Part shown: positions 63,937-64,000 of the stretch, piece after piece
Position numbering within the stretch: position 1 is the first letter of the stretch
Layout of the letters: every line of letters begins with the position of its first letter
Source of the DNA: Mixophyes australis
Taxonomy: Eukaryota; Chordata; Amphibia; Anura; Limnodynastidae
Assembly: GCA_036250195.1 (NCBI GenBank)
Contig: JAVHZZ010000003.1
Coordinates: forward strand, 15,359,004 to 15,423,003
Reading direction: 5' to 3'
DNA length: 64,000 nt
Notes under the pieces: generated by a model
The model's input: only the letters and a program-made list of their open reading frames with translations
What the model was told of the DNA's origin: nothing
The model's database searches: none
Program-made: the position numbers and the translations under genes

Positions 63937-64000
63937 GCAGACTTGACACATAGGGTACATACATGACACATAGGGTACATACATGAGACATAGGGTACAG
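63937..64000 (+). repeat. 20-bp tandem repeat at the window edge
   Basis: Three copies of a unit like gacacatagggtacatacat run into the end of the window; the array may continue beyond it. Confidence 0.85.

Overview
The window looks like nuclear DNA of a large vertebrate genome, most likely an amphibian (frog-like). It is AT-rich and contains one split vertebrate gene exon. It also carries a Tx1-clade LINE of the kind best known from Xenopus, ZBED-type hAT transposons, L2-type LINEs and SINEs, Tc1 elements and many minisatellites. Nothing prokaryotic is visible. The species cannot be named from the sequence alone.

Host gene: the only convincing host coding exon is on the minus strand at 19039-19321. 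It is the first coding exon of a TASK-type two-pore potassium channel, best matching KCNK3 (TASK-1), and it ends at a phase-1 splice donor inside the first pore filter. I find no second exon below it, so the first intron is at least 19 kb and fills the left part of the window. Everything to the right is 5' flank or intergenic.

Layout: 1-4.3 kb holds pieces of L2-type LINEs (one keeps a decayed 2A-like motif), a MITE and a Tc1 fragment. A 33-bp minisatellite lies at 5.4-6.3 kb. At 7.3-14.3 kb are a non-autonomous element, tRNA-derived SINEs, a hAT-type element inside a CA repeat, and a second Tc1 copy. The KCNK3 exon is at 19.0-19.3 kb. At 21.3-23.7 kb there is a 1.6-kb inverted repeat of LINE 3' ends around a SINE, next to a LINE reverse-transcriptase fragment. 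The stretch 25-37 kb carries small hAT-type elements with readable target-site duplications (TSDs), a 5S rRNA pseudogene between direct repeats, and several tandem arrays.

The most notable region is 40363-54010. A decayed autonomous hAT transposon (flanking 8-bp TSD matching 7/8) contains a Harbinger-like MITE at its left tip and a 279-bp hAT-type element that splits its transposase gene. It also holds a 7.5-kb, nearly complete Tx1-clade LINE sitting inside the transposon's own 37-bp tandem repeat. Two short non-autonomous relatives of this hAT lie just upstream (37367-37815 and 38639-39248). The arrangement recalls the Xenopus Tx1L element, which lives inside the Tx1D DNA transposon.

The right end (54-64 kb) holds a 1.5-kb hAT-type element with a perfect TSD, a 45-bp minisatellite carrying a CCAAT box in most units, a 40-bp minisatellite, and otherwise unremarkable AT-rich DNA. 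Most long reading frames outside the LINE, the hAT transposase and the KCNK3 exon are by-products of tandem repeats.
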